This document shows, piece by piece, positions 27,601 to 34,279 of a stretch of DNA of 64,000 nt. The stretch comes from Asterias rubens. Lineage: Eukaryota > Echinodermata > Asteroidea > Forcipulatida > Asteriidae. Numbering within the stretch: position 1 is the first letter of the stretch; each line of letters starts with the position of its first letter. The notes under the pieces are model-generated. The model was not told where the DNA came from. It did not search any database and saw only the letters and a list, made by a program, of their open reading frames with translations. The stretch is taken from contig NC_047078.1 of NCBI RefSeq assembly GCF_902459465.1, positions 6,534,333 to 6,598,332 of the forward strand, given 5' to 3'. The position numbers were made by a program, and so were the translations under genes.

Positions 27601-28028
27601 TTGACAATTACCAATAGTGTCCACTGCCTTTAACTCTTTGTGAAATCCAGCCCAGGTGCTTGAATGATTCTGCCTCTGCAGTGTATTGCCATGCAATGCC
27701 TACCCATATTAAGATATTAATCTTGACCCTATTCTTTCCACAGCAATCTAGTCATGCTCCACCCCTTCCGACCCAGCCCCGCCCTCCGGCAGCCGACCCG
27801 CATTCTTTCAGCCAACGACAAGCACCCTCCCCACCAACAAATGGAATGCTCCAGCCAATGAAGGTCAGCTGCCCCGATCCCAACAGCCTGGAAGGGATGA
27901 TCGGAACGCTGGTCCTAGAAGGGTTTAGGAAAGAGGATATCGCTAAAGCTCTTGACATCTCTCAAAATGACCTCAAGATGGCCCGGAAGATTCTTCAAGG
28001 TTTCTCAGCTCCGACCAGCTCCATGTAA
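6319..28028 (+). CDS. CBL: CBL-family E3 ubiquitin ligase, 3' nine exons (5' end outside window)
   Basis: CBL proteins bind phosphotyrosine on activated kinases and receptors and ubiquitinate them at the membrane and on endosomes. Nine exons (6319-6597, 10567-10704, 12180-12399, 16210-16371, 16724-17009, 17408-17965, 23497-23601, 24453-24514, 27744-28028) join to 2095 nt, one leading base plus 698 codons including the stop, with every splice phase matching. In order: EF-hand/SH2 part of the TKB domain ([37 protein letters not shown]), the linker with both tyrosines of [11 protein letters not shown], a C3HC4 RING (CKIC...CGHLLCSSC...CPFC), a tail with PALPPR/PTLPPR and YDIP motifs, and a C-terminal UBA. 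The tail and UBA suggest a c-Cbl/Cbl-b-like long form. The 5' TKB exons (four-helix bundle) were not found in the first 6.3 kb, so the window opens inside an intron. Family assignment is very secure; vertebrate paralogue assignment is not attempted. Confidence 0.96.
6628..7034 (-). mobile_element. SINE1-related element, reverse orientation
   Basis: Reads on the minus strand: tRNA-like head near 6950-7034 (ttgaacccacactctgctga and gcttaaccactcggccac on the plus strand), and body toward 6628. A near-identical longer copy lies at 31878-32300. Confidence 0.8.
7066..7240. mobile_element. Inverted-repeat element, gcttcggctttgg type
   Basis: Left arm gcggcttcggctttggatgc pairs with the right arm ending gaatccaaagccgaagccg. 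Related short elements lie at 13943 and 21957 (gtagccgaagtcgccagttc). Confidence 0.65.
7250..7395 (+). mobile_element. SINE2-like fragment
   Basis: Contains tttcacctctgtgaacccct with a box-B-like gttcgagctt and the tgcgtggatttttccccaag segment, resembling the tRNA-derived head and gggttttccctgg body of the elements at 23810 and 29083. Divergent. Confidence 0.5.
7399..7612. mobile_element. Foldback MITE, gacccttcccatgaaatat termini
   Basis: The left end gacccttcccatgaaatatg is matched in inverted orientation by catatttcatgggaagggtc at the right end. About 214 bp, non-coding. Confidence 0.8.
8197..8613. mobile_element. TTAA foldback element, family R2
   Basis: Begins ttaaaggaacacgttgcctt and ends aaggcaacgtgttcctttaa. 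The two halves are inverted copies around a centre with tttgactcccataaatggcc. The nearly full-length palindrome would fold into one long hairpin. Other copies at 14722 and 26690. Confidence 0.88.
9106..9455. mobile_element. hAT-type MITE with perfect 8-bp target duplication
   Basis: Terminal inverted repeats taagcttgggcgatatc are exact at both ends. The element is flanked directly by ctactaca at 9098-9105 and 9456-9463. 350 bp, rich in cgatat motifs, non-coding. An 8-bp duplication is the hallmark of hAT transposases; the parent transposon is not in the window. Confidence 0.88.
9456..10043. other. CBL intron with poly-T and a tRNA-like SINE head
   Basis: A T-run of more than 30 occupies 9601-9633. 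Near 9750-9840 lies a tRNA-like head (gtggcagagaggtctagcgc, box-B-like ggttccagtcc). Nothing else recognised. Confidence 0.5.
10044..10541. mobile_element. R1 foldback element interrupted by another MITE
   Basis: The R1 left end (ttaaaggcagtgg) and right end (acaattaccgaagatgtcca) are separated by an insertion at 10297-10436. Without it, the interior reads like other R1 copies (gaccaat then attgagttcaaattttcgc). Confidence 0.82.
10297..10436. mobile_element. Nested MITE, ggagactttc termini
   Basis: Termini ggagactttc and gaaagtctcc are inverted, and inner arms ggtggcagcagac / gtctgctgccctc also pair. A relative of this family, tggcagcagac...agtctgctgccac, lies at 53267-53385. Inserted inside the R1 copy at 10044-10541. 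Confidence 0.8.
10567..10704 (+). CDS. CBL: CBL exon: SH2-like phosphotyrosine pocket
   Basis: Acceptor tttctacag, donor gtaagt at 10705. Encodes [18 protein letters not shown] and the following NILQTIP-like strand (here [12 protein letters not shown]). The Arg of FRLS is the phosphate-binding residue in CBL, and the Gly of RLGQW is in the position whose mutation inactivates vertebrate TKB domains. Ends with TT, completed by C of the next exon to Phe. Confidence 0.96.
10705..11271. other. CBL intron, no gene
   Basis: Nothing recognised beyond a short gcgccctcactgaggtcaaag segment near 10761, a phrase that recurs near 47490 and may mark an old repeat end. Confidence 0.4.
11272..11648. mobile_element. 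TTAA foldback element, R1/R1b hybrid ends
   Basis: Left end ttaaaggcactgtatacatt, right end accaaatgtgtaccttccctttaa (R1b type). An internal hairpin acttctagctagaagtc is present, as in the R1b copy at 42326. Confidence 0.8.
11716..11789 (+). pseudogene. CBL pseudo-exon copy 1
   Basis: Acceptor ttttccag is followed by a diverged copy of the exon start. In the incoming CBL phase it reads [16 protein letters not shown] and then reaches a TAG near the PLEEH position. No downstream donor is evident. Inference: non-functional as an exon, though the acceptor itself is good. Confidence 0.75.
11869..11945 (+). pseudogene. CBL pseudo-exon copy 2
   Basis: Acceptor tttttgcag is followed by ctgcatgtatctatgaattc. 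A small insertion relative to the other copies shifts the frame, and in the incoming CBL phase the fifth codon is a stop. The rest is recognisable ([15 protein letters not shown] in another frame). Confidence 0.75.
12032..12206 (+). pseudogene. CBL pseudo-exon copy 3, frame still open into unit 4
   Basis: Acceptor ttttccag at 12024-12031. In the CBL phase it reads [18 protein letters not shown], then KPLEEYIHI, and runs through the next unit's intron-like part and acceptor in the wrong frame to a TGA at 12204-12206. Use of this acceptor would give a CBL with an intact SH2 part but no RING, or an mRNA targeted for decay. Whether it is ever used cannot be told from sequence. Confidence 0.7.
12180..12399 (+). 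CDS. CBL: CBL exon: linker helix and first half of RING
   Basis: Acceptor cttttccag at 12171-12179, donor gtaatt at 12400. Encodes [15 protein letters not shown], the linker [16 protein letters not shown], and RING ligands [13 protein letters not shown], ending at NAWQ, which includes the Trp that contacts the E2 in vertebrate CBL. This is the only intact copy of a segment whose splice acceptor and first about 85 nt are present four times in tandem. The three upstream copies are annotated separately. Confidence 0.96.
12400..13116. other. CBL intron with a duplicated segment
   Basis: The stretch gaaaacaaaaagctatggtt and following bases (12434-12540) recur diverged at 12640-12735 (gaaaacaaaaagctagggta), about 206 bp apart. 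No coding feature. Confidence 0.5.
13117..13517. mobile_element. TTAA foldback element R1
   Basis: Left ttaaaggcagtggacactat, right tgtccagtgtctttaa. Interior as other R1 copies. Confidence 0.85.
13943..14088. mobile_element. Short inverted-repeat MITE, gtagccgaagtcgcc type
   Basis: Left arm gtccgaagcagcgacttctg pairs imperfectly with right arm gccgaagtcgccagttcggac. A second copy at 21957-22100 has better-preserved arms. Confidence 0.65.
14722..15065. mobile_element. TTAA foldback element R2
   Basis: ttaaaggaacacgttgcctt at the left, ccaaggcaacgtgatccct at the right, central inverted pair around tatgactcccgtaaatggcc. The right terminus is slightly decayed. Confidence 0.85.
15066..16209. 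other. CBL intron with a local duplication
   Basis: 15180-15310 and 15370-15510 are diverged copies of one about 190-bp segment (aaaatgtcttcagtagtatc appears in both). No gene seen. The rest is unremarkable. Confidence 0.55.
16210..16371 (+). CDS. CBL: CBL exon: second half of RING and acidic linker
   Basis: Acceptor gtattatag, donor gtaagt. Encodes [18 protein letters not shown], completing the RING zinc ligands, then [10 protein letters not shown] and an acidic run ([13 protein letters not shown]). The RING is therefore split between this exon and the one 3.8 kb upstream. Confidence 0.96.
16724..17009 (+). CDS. CBL: CBL exon: proline-rich SH3-binding tail
   Basis: Acceptor caccaaaag, donor G|gtgcga at 17010. 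The donor is set by phase: the leftover G joins TT of the next exon to give Val. Encodes proline-rich sequence with [11 protein letters not shown] and [12 protein letters not shown]. Both contain PxxxPR, the core bound by CIN85/CD2AP SH3 domains in vertebrate CBL tails (established for the family, inferred here). Without splicing the frame stays open to a TAG at 17032. Confidence 0.9.
17408..17965 (+). CDS. CBL: CBL exon: Ser/Pro-rich tail with tyrosine motifs
   Basis: Acceptor tttctccag, donor gtacgc. Encodes about 186 residues of low-complexity tail. Tyrosine sites visible: SLYDHPPPP (YxxP), [13 protein letters not shown] (YVNN, Grb2-type YxN) and AYENVPPL (YEN). Codon composition is GC-rich and clearly coding compared with flanks. 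No folded domain recognised. The upstream in-frame open stretch beginning at 17341 is the polypyrimidine tract, not coding. Confidence 0.93.
18068..18582. mobile_element. R6 element interrupted at TTAA by an R4 foldback element
   Basis: Outer ends ggctcgatttcacaaagagc (about 18070) and gtgatttgtgaaatcgagcc (about 18561) are inverted repeats of the R6 type. Inside, 18183-18549 is an R4 element: ttaaaggatttgggtaattt to ctagaccctttaa, with internal arms acaaaacacaatgtccacag / tgtggacattgtgttttgtg. Confidence 0.8.
19052..19228. mobile_element. Foldback MITE, ccggtcaca/tgtgaccagg
   Basis: Arms ccccgataacgagaacg...aatgcacgccctcgattgg and caaatcaagggcgtgcattt...gttatcgggg pair almost throughout. 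177 bp, non-coding. Confidence 0.8.
19862..20136. mobile_element. Foldback element, gggagcgtctcaaaa termini
   Basis: Left gggagcgtctcaaaaatct, right gacttttgagacgctccc, 275 bp. Interior arms are weaker. Confidence 0.7.
20137..21956. other. CBL intron, nothing firmly recognised
   Basis: Contains scattered gggccc...aattt fragments (near 20300) of a recurring interspersed motif and tcagacagagcctcagtctg-like inverted pieces. No gene. Confidence 0.4.
21957..22100. mobile_element. Short inverted-repeat MITE, second copy
   Basis: Left gagttcgaaatggtgacttcg with acagctacggctagatc; right gatctagccgtagctgtagc then cgaagtcgccagttcggac. The arms are inverted repeats. Confidence 0.72.
22230..22437. mobile_element. 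Foldback MITE, caggcctg arms
   Basis: Left gggcactatcatcatgagca with caggcctg; right caggcctgtttcgatcgtgg with cgatggtgcccctttaa. Roughly 200 bp. Confidence 0.65.
22438..23067. other. CBL intron, nothing recognised
   Basis: AT-rich. An open stretch at 22537-22752 has no recognisable similarity and no coding-like composition. Confidence 0.45.
23068..23464. mobile_element. TTAA foldback element R1
   Basis: Left ttaaagacacttgacacctt, right accaatagtgtccagtgcct then ttaa. It lies only 32 bp upstream of the CBL exon at 23497, so its right end is close to or within the branch-point region of that intron. Confidence 0.85.
23497..23601 (+). CDS. CBL: CBL exon: first YDIPPL motif
   Basis: Acceptor tgtgtttag, donor gtaagt. 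Encodes [18 protein letters not shown] plus a Gln/Thr/Pro-rich stretch. YDIP fits the YxxP site bound by Crk-family SH2 domains, comparable to YDVP in human CBL. Phase 1 at both ends, so the exon could be skipped in frame. Confidence 0.92.
23810..24375 (+). repeat. SINE2 head followed by a 94-bp tandem array
   Basis: A tRNA-like head (gtcggtgtagtggtgtcttg, box-B-like ggtttgaatcc) leads into gttttccctgg. The body segment beginning gggttttccctgggatatac then repeats about 4.5 times with 94-95 bp spacing (near 23926, 24020, 24114, 24208, 24302), each unit carrying tcgatccccaccaactgctt. The array ends about 80 bp before the CBL exon at 24453. Confidence 0.85.
24453..24514 (+). CDS. CBL: CBL exon: second YDIPPL motif
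   Basis: Acceptor ctcttacag, donor gtaagt. A 62-nt exon encoding [17 protein letters not shown] and SRSQ. It repeats the YDIPPL core of the preceding exon, which suggests an old exon duplication or selection for paired Crk-type sites. Confidence 0.92.
24515..24925. other. CBL intron, local duplication only
   Basis: The phrase cagaatatgagaaagaaaga occurs twice (near 24617 and 24733). Nothing else recognised. Confidence 0.45.
24926..25325. mobile_element. Repeat element, cataaatacctt/aaggtattta termini
   Basis: Short inverted termini tcataaataccttgg and aaggtatttatga. The interior has attcctattggtcgagagca and catttcatagctggaggggt. A second copy with the same interior lies at 60705-61050. Confidence 0.75.
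25326..25460. mobile_element. Foldback element around ttcaactagtggttta
   Basis: Arms gggaatcaaagtgtgttgaa + ggttttcaactagtggttta and their inverted copies ending in cacattgattccc are about 45 bp each, around a short loop. It may be the right part of the preceding element. Confidence 0.7.
25529..26263 (+). repeat. 21-bp minisatellite, exactly 35 units
   Basis: Unit gaatatcatgcctgttatct + t. The block is 735 bp with no length change between units; only single-base variants occur (cct/cat at the centre, cttg/cgtg or ctta at the join). It lies inside the CBL intron between exons 24453 and 27744. Because 21 is divisible by 3 and the unit lacks stops in several frames, it creates long artificial reading frames on both strands. 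Confidence 0.95.
26690..27064. mobile_element. TTAA foldback element R2, nested in R6
   Basis: ttaaaggaacacgttgcctt to ggcagtgtgttcctttaa, with long internal palindrome. Confidence 0.87.
27247..27633. mobile_element. TTAA foldback element R1, nested in R6
   Basis: ttaaaggcagtggacactat to agtgtccactgcctttaa. The target site in uninterrupted R6 (40460-40475) reads cggtcttaactctttgtg with a single TTAA. Confidence 0.9.
27744..28028 (+). CDS. CBL: CBL terminal exon: UBA domain and stop
   Basis: Acceptor ctttccacag, stop TAA at 28026-28028. Encodes a proline-rich lead, then [19 protein letters not shown] and [18 protein letters not shown], a canonical three-helix UBA with the loop Gly-Phe, followed by [13 protein letters not shown] domains bind ubiquitin and dimerise in CBL proteins. 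Confidence 0.95.
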   Translation, partial: QSSHAPPLPTQPRPPAADPHSFSQRQAPSPPTNGMLQPMKVSCPDPNSLEGMIGTLVLEGFRKEDIAKALDISQNDLKMARKILQGFSAPTSSM

Positions 28029-28057
28029 ATCTTAGCTCAGCATAATACAGGCAAAAA

Positions 28058-28220
28058 CCAATAGACCCCCTGCATTGACCGCCATCGTTGCTGTCAAACA
28101 ATAGAAACGTGGACGCGCTGCGCACAGGACTCCTGACTCTTAGCCAATAATAGCTCTTCATTGACCTCGATGAGGGCGCTGTTGTGTGGGCTTGTGACGT
28201 CATATGCAAAGGGTCATTAT
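28058..28220. mobile_element. Degenerate inverted-repeat element in CBL 3' UTR region
   Basis: The left end aatagaccccctgcattgac pairs imperfectly with the right end gacgtcatatgcaaagggtc. A related element lies near 47452-47632 (aatagaccttgtgcacataa ... gacgtcaatgcataaggtc). It would lie in the CBL transcript if the 3' UTR extends past 28,220. Confidence 0.55.
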
Positions 28221-29080
28221 AAAGCAAGTTCTACTCAGTTAAAAAAAAAGCCTAGATTTGCGCAAACGATTTCGTTTTTTGTACATGTTGCTTGAATTTT
28301 TCAAATCGAGACAAAAAAAACAGCCTTTTATATTTTAAACCGAATTGCTGGAGATAAGACTTTTGATACTCTATGTCCCTCATGGAGTTCTCTGTGTTCT
28401 ATTTCTGCATTCTCTGTGTTCTATTTCTATATTGATACTCTATGTCCACAGCTGACATAGAGGGCGTGCACAGGAGATGATGATGACAATTGAGCTCAGC
28501 GTTCTCCTGTGTACTATTTCTTTGGTATTTTACAAAAGTGTTTTTTTTTTGTCTCTCCACAATATACAAGACCCTAACAAATGTGTGTTTGTTAGAATGT
28601 TTAAAAAAAGATCAATTCAGTCTTAGTACATTACAGTACTATGCAGTCAACCTGGAGGCTGGCCTCTATGGGTGGTAGATAAAGTCTGTGATCCTGACCT
28701 TGAGGTCAGAGGTCAAAGTATAGGTCATAGTTAGGTTCTGACTTTGTGCTGCGCTTCCATTGTAAATGGAAAAAACAAAAAAAACCAATTTGAATCCTAA
28801 AATGGATTTGTGAAGAAGACCAAATGGCTTGTAGCTCAGAATGTTTTAGTATTGGGCCAGAATTTTTTTTTTTTAAGGTAAGGACGAGAACCAAAATGAG
28901 AAGAAGAAAAAGTCTGCAATATTTTACTTATAAACTGGTAGTCTGGTTCGCGTTGTGGTATCTTTGCACTGCTGGATCTTTGCACTGCTGGAGAAAAACC
29001 AAGGGGGAACGTTTTTATTGGAGCAAGCACCATGAGCACTTTTTTGTGGATACTGGCGCTATAGAAGAGGTCATTATTAT
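28221..29080. other. CBL 3' flank, probable 3' UTR
   Basis: No gene. Short local repeats (ttctctgtgttctatttct twice near 28388-28428). No canonical poly(A) signal close to the stop. Confidence 0.4.
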
Positions 29081-29082
29081 TA

Positions 29083-29725
29083 TTATTATTATCTTTCCTC
29101 CCCTTCTAGTACCTCTAGGACCCCGGTTTGAATCACTCCGAGGGCACTACATGGATCGGGTTTCAGTTCTTATTTGACTGTGTGGGTTTTCCCTGGAATA
29201 TTTCTCTGGAGTTTTCCTCCCACCTTAAAGCCATTGGACCCTTTCGGTTCAGAAAAAAAAATAAAAGTTCACAGATTTACACATAACTTACAGGGTTTAC
29301 AGAAGGCAATGGTGAAAGACTTCTCCTGAAATATTAGTCCATGAAATGCTTTACTTTTTGAGAAAACAGCAAAACAATATAAATTCTCGTTAACGAGAAT
29401 TACGGATTTATTTTAAACACATGTCATGACACAGCAAAACGCGCGGAAACAAGGGTGGGTTTTTCCGTTGTTTTCTCCCGACTCCGACGACCGATTGAGC
29501 CTAAATTTTCACAGGTTTGTTATTTGATGTAGAAGTTGTGGTACACAAAGTGTGGGCCTCGGACAACACTGTTTACCGAAAGGGTCCAATGGCTTTAAAG
29601 TGAAACTTCCTTCCTTGCTTCTCTCCATTGGGTTCTTGGCTGGTATAGTGATGAAAATGGCTTTTCTGATAGTCCTTGGCTTCATCACAACCACACCAAT
29701 CAATCTAATCTAATCAATCAAATCA
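29083..29725 (+). mobile_element. SINE2 interrupted by R3 foldback element
   Basis: SINE2 head/body (ccccggtttgaatcactccg, gtgtgggttttccctggaat, gttttcctcccacc) is split by an R3 element at 29224-29597 (ttaaagccattggacccttt to agggtccaatggctttaa), then continues gtgaaacttccttccttgct and a (caatcaaat)-rich tail. Confidence 0.75.
29224..29597. mobile_element. TTAA foldback element, family R3
   Basis: Inverted termini ttaaagccattggacccttt and aaagggtccaatggctttaa are exact. Second copy at 41119-41485 in the opposite orientation. Confidence 0.88.
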
Positions 29726-29829
29726 AATGAAAACTTGTCTTTGTTTGAACAAACACTAAGAGAACAATTATGTCATTTTTGTGTACCATGGTTGTGTAAG
29801 CTTCAATACAGATCACAATTGAAAAAAAC

Positions 29830-30205
29830 TAATAATAATAATAATAACCTGTTTTTATATAGCGATTTTTACGCCCGAGGGGTGTCTCAAAGCGCTTCCG
29901 ACATAATTACCCCTGGTCACTGGGCCTTAACTCATTCCTTAAACCATCTCAGCTCCCTGGGGAGTATACAGCCTGTGCTCACTATAATTTATGCGCTACT
30001 CCGCTAAACCAATCACAAGAACCATCTCTTCCCTCATAGGTACCCATTTATCCCTGGGTGGAGAGAAGCAATTTTAGTTAACTGGTTAAGTGTCTTGGTC
30101 AGGGACACAAGTGTCACGATCGGGATTCGGACCCACACTCTACTGAACAGAAACACCAGAGCTTGAGTTCGGTGCTCTTATCCAATCGGCCACGACACCC
30201 CAGAT
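29830..30205 (-). mobile_element. SINE1, reverse orientation
   Basis: Plus strand shows the (aat)n tail at 29829-29847, body tatagcgatttttacgcccg, and the tRNA-like head reversed at 30110-30200 (gattcggacccacactctac, ccaatcggccacgacacc). Confidence 0.85.
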
Positions 30206-31211
30206 ACTACTCTACAATTAAAAAACAAGACTGCTGGACTTGTCTGGTCATTAGTTTACTGGCCCAATACTAAAATCCCTGGCCTCAGGTCTGTGGTCAC
30301 TGTTGATACAAGAAAACTCTTGTCGTTTCGTTTACTATTTTCTTCACAGAGTCCTTAAAAGAATAAGTAAGAAGTATTAGTGAAACAAAGTTATTATTTT
30401 ACCCAGATAATCGCACTTCAAGTTGATCTGTAAATAGTATTTGTTTATTTTGCCTGTTTCAATTAAGACAATTAAGAAAATTGTGTAAAGTTTACTTAAG
30501 ATTTTATTGTGAATTAATTAATTTGCAATAAATGCTGCATTAATGCACACTAAGCACTTAGACGTAAAAAATAAATAAAAGTATAATACAAGAATGTAAG
30601 TATAGTTTTACATGAAACTGAAAACGACAGAGAAACTCAGTTTGGGCAGTCGACTTTAAACATACATGTGTACAGGGTTTTTTCCTCTGTACGAAACTGC
30701 ATTTTGTGTATCGTGTAAAAAATATGTATAAATATATAATCCACACTGTGCTTTTCCTATAGTATATATCTATGTTTTCTAAACTAAATACAAGGGTACT
30801 AAACATTGCAATGAACTGTATGTAATTTGAGAAACGGAGGAATGCATCTGGGCCCAATTTCGTAGAAATTTCTTCCTTGATTAAAACAGGATTACCAACC
30901 AAATTTCCATTTGTTGCATTTGCTTTTGACTGGTATTCAGCTGTTGTTTGCCTATATCTTGACAATCAAATACAAATTTGGTTGGGAAATCCTATTTTCA
31001 TCAATGCAAATATTTCATGCTCTGCAAATTTTTGTGCTTAGCAGCTCTATGAAATTGGGCCCGGATAATTTTTAACTTGATTCAGATTCTGATTTTGAAA
31101 ACTGAGATTCCTCGCTTTACACACAAATAAGTTGTGACCTTTGACCTCTACTACAATCTTGAATCCTCCCCTTGAACCCAAACCGAAGGCAAAGTAGTCT
31201 GACCCGTTTTC
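30206..31211. other. CBL 3' flank, candidate poly(A) signal
   Basis: AT-rich. An AATAAA lies at 30527-30532 in ttgcaataaatgctg. At 30849 and 31038 are copies of a recurring motif, gggcccaatttcgtagaaat / agctctatgaaattgggccc. No gene. Confidence 0.4.
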
Positions 31212-31612
31212 TTAAAGGCAGTGGACACTATTGGTAGTTACTCAAAGTCAATATTAGCATAAAACCTCACTCGGTTATGAGTAATGGGGAGAGGTTGACA
31301 GTATAAAACAATGTGAGAAACAGCTCCCTCTAAAGTAACAAATAGTTTGAGAATGAGGTAATTTTTTTTAGAAAGAAGTAGTTTTCCAAGAATTTGATTT
31401 CAAGACCTCAGATTTAGAATTTGAGGTCTCGAAATCAAGCATCTGAAAGCACACAACTTCGTGTGACAAGAGTGTTTTTTCATTCATTATGATAACTTCG
31501 ATGACCAGTTGAGCTCAAATTTTCACAGGTTTGTTATTTTATGCATATGTTGATATACACCAAGTGAGAAGACTGGTTTTTGACAATTACCAATAGTGTC
31601 CAGTGTCTTTAA
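31212..31612. mobile_element. TTAA foldback element R1
   Basis: ttaaaggcagtggacactat to atagtgtccagtgtctttaa, full interior. Confidence 0.87.
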
Positions 31613-31877
31613 TCTAAGAAACAGTATTTGTTTTTGTTATCGCAACTGTGATGTTTCATCATATTAACTCTTTCAGTGCACGCTTTTTGTTTGAATTTTG
31701 AGCCAAAAATGCCCAGTTTTTTTTTAGGTTTTTCCAAAAATATGTGTCACCCAAATTTCAACAAGTCTTTCTCACAAAACAAAATGTATCTTGCTGATTT
31801 GATTTGCCAAGGTACATCCCAAAGTTAGTAGTATTTGTTTAGCGATAATGCCCTCTCGTGATAACTATGGGTCGTTT

Positions 31878-32300
31878 GTAGTAATAATAATAATAATATC
31901 AAAGTCTTATATAGTAGCGCACGTATCTACCAAACAAGGTATTCAAGGCGCTGAGTATATACAAACTTTCAGAAAAATATGTTATTGAAGTGATGAATTT
32001 TGAGACCCAATTATTTAGCACCTTATAAGGGTTTAAAAGGTGCTACGGCGCATACAGCAGCCACAGCCAGGAACATCGGGGCGAACCCCTTCTCTTTTCG
32101 ATAAGTGCACTGGGTTCTTTTACATGCATTACACAACACATGGGACCACCGGCTTTACGTCCCATCCGAAGGACGAAGCAATGGTGAAGTGTCTTGCTTA
32201 AGAACACAAGTGTCACGGCTGGGGATTCGAACCCACACTCTGCTGATCAGAAACACCAGAGTTTGAATTCGGTGATCTTAACCGCTCGGCCACGACACTT
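31878..32300 (-). mobile_element. SINE1-related element, reverse
   Basis: Tail (aat)n near 31881, body cgcacgtatctaccaaacaa, reversed tRNA-like head gggattcgaacccacactct and ccgctcggccacgacac. Close relative of the copy at 6628. Confidence 0.85.
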
Positions 32301-32634
32301 CCACACTTGTACAATTTATGACACTTTTTGAGTCACAGGAAAGACTGTACATGTACAATTTATATGGCTGATTAAAAAAACATCAAACAGATCGTACATG
32401 TTTGAGCGTGGCACTGAAAGAGTTAAGCAGAAAGTCATAAACTTACAGGGGACCAGTCATAAAACCTTAAGATTGAGTGAAACATTTAGCTAGTATCCTT
32501 GTATCTTCTCAGGCTGGGTTTAAATTGGTGGTTATGGCTATGGCTTATTGTTAACGGATGTTTCTATGGTCATTCTATGCTTTTAATGCTTGTTTATATG
32601 ATGCTGAAGCCGCAGCCACTTCATTTAGACATGG

Positions 32635-32930
32635 CTTAAAGGGGCTGGGTACTTTTGGCACGACACAAAACACAGTGTCCACAGATTTACATCAAACTTC
32701 CACAGTTTGAGGATAATGATGGTAGAAAGCTTCCCTTAAAATATTACTTACTGAGGTGATGTAGTTTTTGAGAAATGAGTATAACAATTAGTCACGATAT
32801 AATTTCCGTAACATTGTCGCTCTCATTTCTCAAAAACTACTAATATCATTATCTTCTAACAGTGTAAGTTTAATGTAAATCTTTGGACATTGTGTTTTGT
32901 GTTTACACAAAAAGTACCCCAATCCTTTAA
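32635..32930. mobile_element. TTAA foldback element R4
   Basis: ttaaaggggctgggtacttt to aaagtaccccaatcctttaa, with inner arms acacagtgtccacagattta / taaatctttggacattgtgt. Confidence 0.83.
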
Positions 32931-33367
32931 GCAATGTTTATCCTTTGTTTGCCTCAATGAAATCAGGCGCAGATGAACCATGGCGCTATTAAAAGTAAAT
33001 GGTTTCTCTCGTGAGCTATCGTGGTGTTATTTCGCACAAAGTGTCTATGTCTTTTTATACTCTCAATATTTACAGCAATTTCTATTTTCAGATTTTTTGA
33101 CAATTTGTGTAGCAGTAATGTAATACGTATTGTACTCTTTGAATGAACTTATAATCTTAAAAGCACTTTAAATAAAATGGTCAGTTTTTGTCATGCTGAT
33201 AAAGCAACTTCATATAGCTGCTTTTAAAGCACACAAAATTGCATTAGAAACGTAAAAGACTAACAGTCAAAATAGCATGTCATTCATATTGTTTGAATAC
33301 TGGTTCCCAGCTATTATTATTTTTTGTAGGTGAAACTTGTTAATAAATTTTGCATATTTTGTTCTGC
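32931..33367. other. Intergenic/3' flank, nothing recognised
   Basis: AT-rich; an AATAAA occurs near 33171. No gene. Confidence 0.4.
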
Positions 33368-33754
33368 TTAAAAGCAGTGGACACTATCGGTAATCACTCA
33401 AAATAATTATTAGCATAAAACCTTTCTTTGTGACCAGTAATGGGGAGAGGTTGATTGTATAAAACATTGTGAGAAATGGCTCCCTCTGAAGTGCCATAGT
33501 TTTCGAGAGAGAAGTAATTTTCCACAAATTTGATTTCAAGACCTCAAGTTTAGAACTTGAGGTCTCGAAATCAACTATCTAAACGCACACAACTTTCGTG
33601 TGACAAGGGTGTTTTTTCTTTCATTATTATCTCGGAAGTTCGATGACCGATTGAGCTAAAATTTTCACAGGTTTGTTATTTTATGCATATGTTGAGATAC
33701 AACAAGTGAGAAGACTGTTCTTTGACAATTACCAATAGTGTCCACTGCCTTTAA
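33368..33754. mobile_element. TTAA foldback element R1
   Basis: ttaaaagcagtggacactat to agtgtccactgcctttaa. Confidence 0.87.
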
Positions 33755-33847
33755 GCATCTCCATGAAAATTTTTGTTGACCAAAATTTACCAAAGGAACA
33801 AGTTCAATTAAGGAACTGAGTCCTCAGTTCAAGACTTTCACAAAGAC

Positions 33848-34038
33848 TTAAAGGAACGTTACAGAATTAGTAAGAAACAAAAATCTTTTTTTTTTTCACT
33901 ATTCTCTCCTGACCCAGATGGCCGATCGATCTCAAACTTCTACAGGTTTGTCAGTATATGTATATGGTGGATTACACGAAGTGCTTACACTGCCAGCCAC
34001 TTTTTGGCTAGCAAAACCAATTCTGTAATGTTCCTTTA
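33848..34038. mobile_element. TTAA foldback element, family R5
   Basis: ttaaaggaacgttacagaat at the left, attctgtaatgttcctttaa at the right. The interior (tctcctgacccagatggccg) matches the copy near 41716-42083 in PIH1D2 intron 1. Confidence 0.82.
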
Positions 34039-34156
34039 AACAAACTTTAATGTGTTGAAAATCACAGACGTTATAGGTAGGATCATTGTTTGGAATTGAC
34101 CCCCAAAATGAAATATTGTAACAAGCCTCAAATCAACCCACGGCACCTACATCAAT

Positions 34157-34279
34157 AAGCCTTTTTGAGATATGGCGAACACAATGCTACGACGCTATAA
34201 GGTTTGGGTGAATTTGTGTGTAACCACCCAAACCAAACAGTACACTCCTATTGCGTCCGCCATACCTCAAAAAGGCTAA
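34157..34279. mobile_element. Small foldback MITE, agcctttttgagatatggcg arms
   Basis: Left agcctttttgagatatggcg, right cgccatacctcaaaaaggct, with a second inner pair aggtttgggtg / cacccaaacc. 123 bp. Confidence 0.82.

Larger units (their letters stand above)
26650..27655. mobile_element. R6 element carrying two nested TTAA insertions
   Basis: Outer ends gtcaatttcacaaagagtta and aactctttgtgaaatccagc are R6 termini. An R2 copy (26690-27064) and an R1 copy (27247-27633) sit inside, each starting TTAAAGG and ending CCTTTAA. Between them is a roughly 60-bp R6 segment present twice (gagtaactcgtcctaactca at about 27124 and 27210). Confidence 0.85.
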
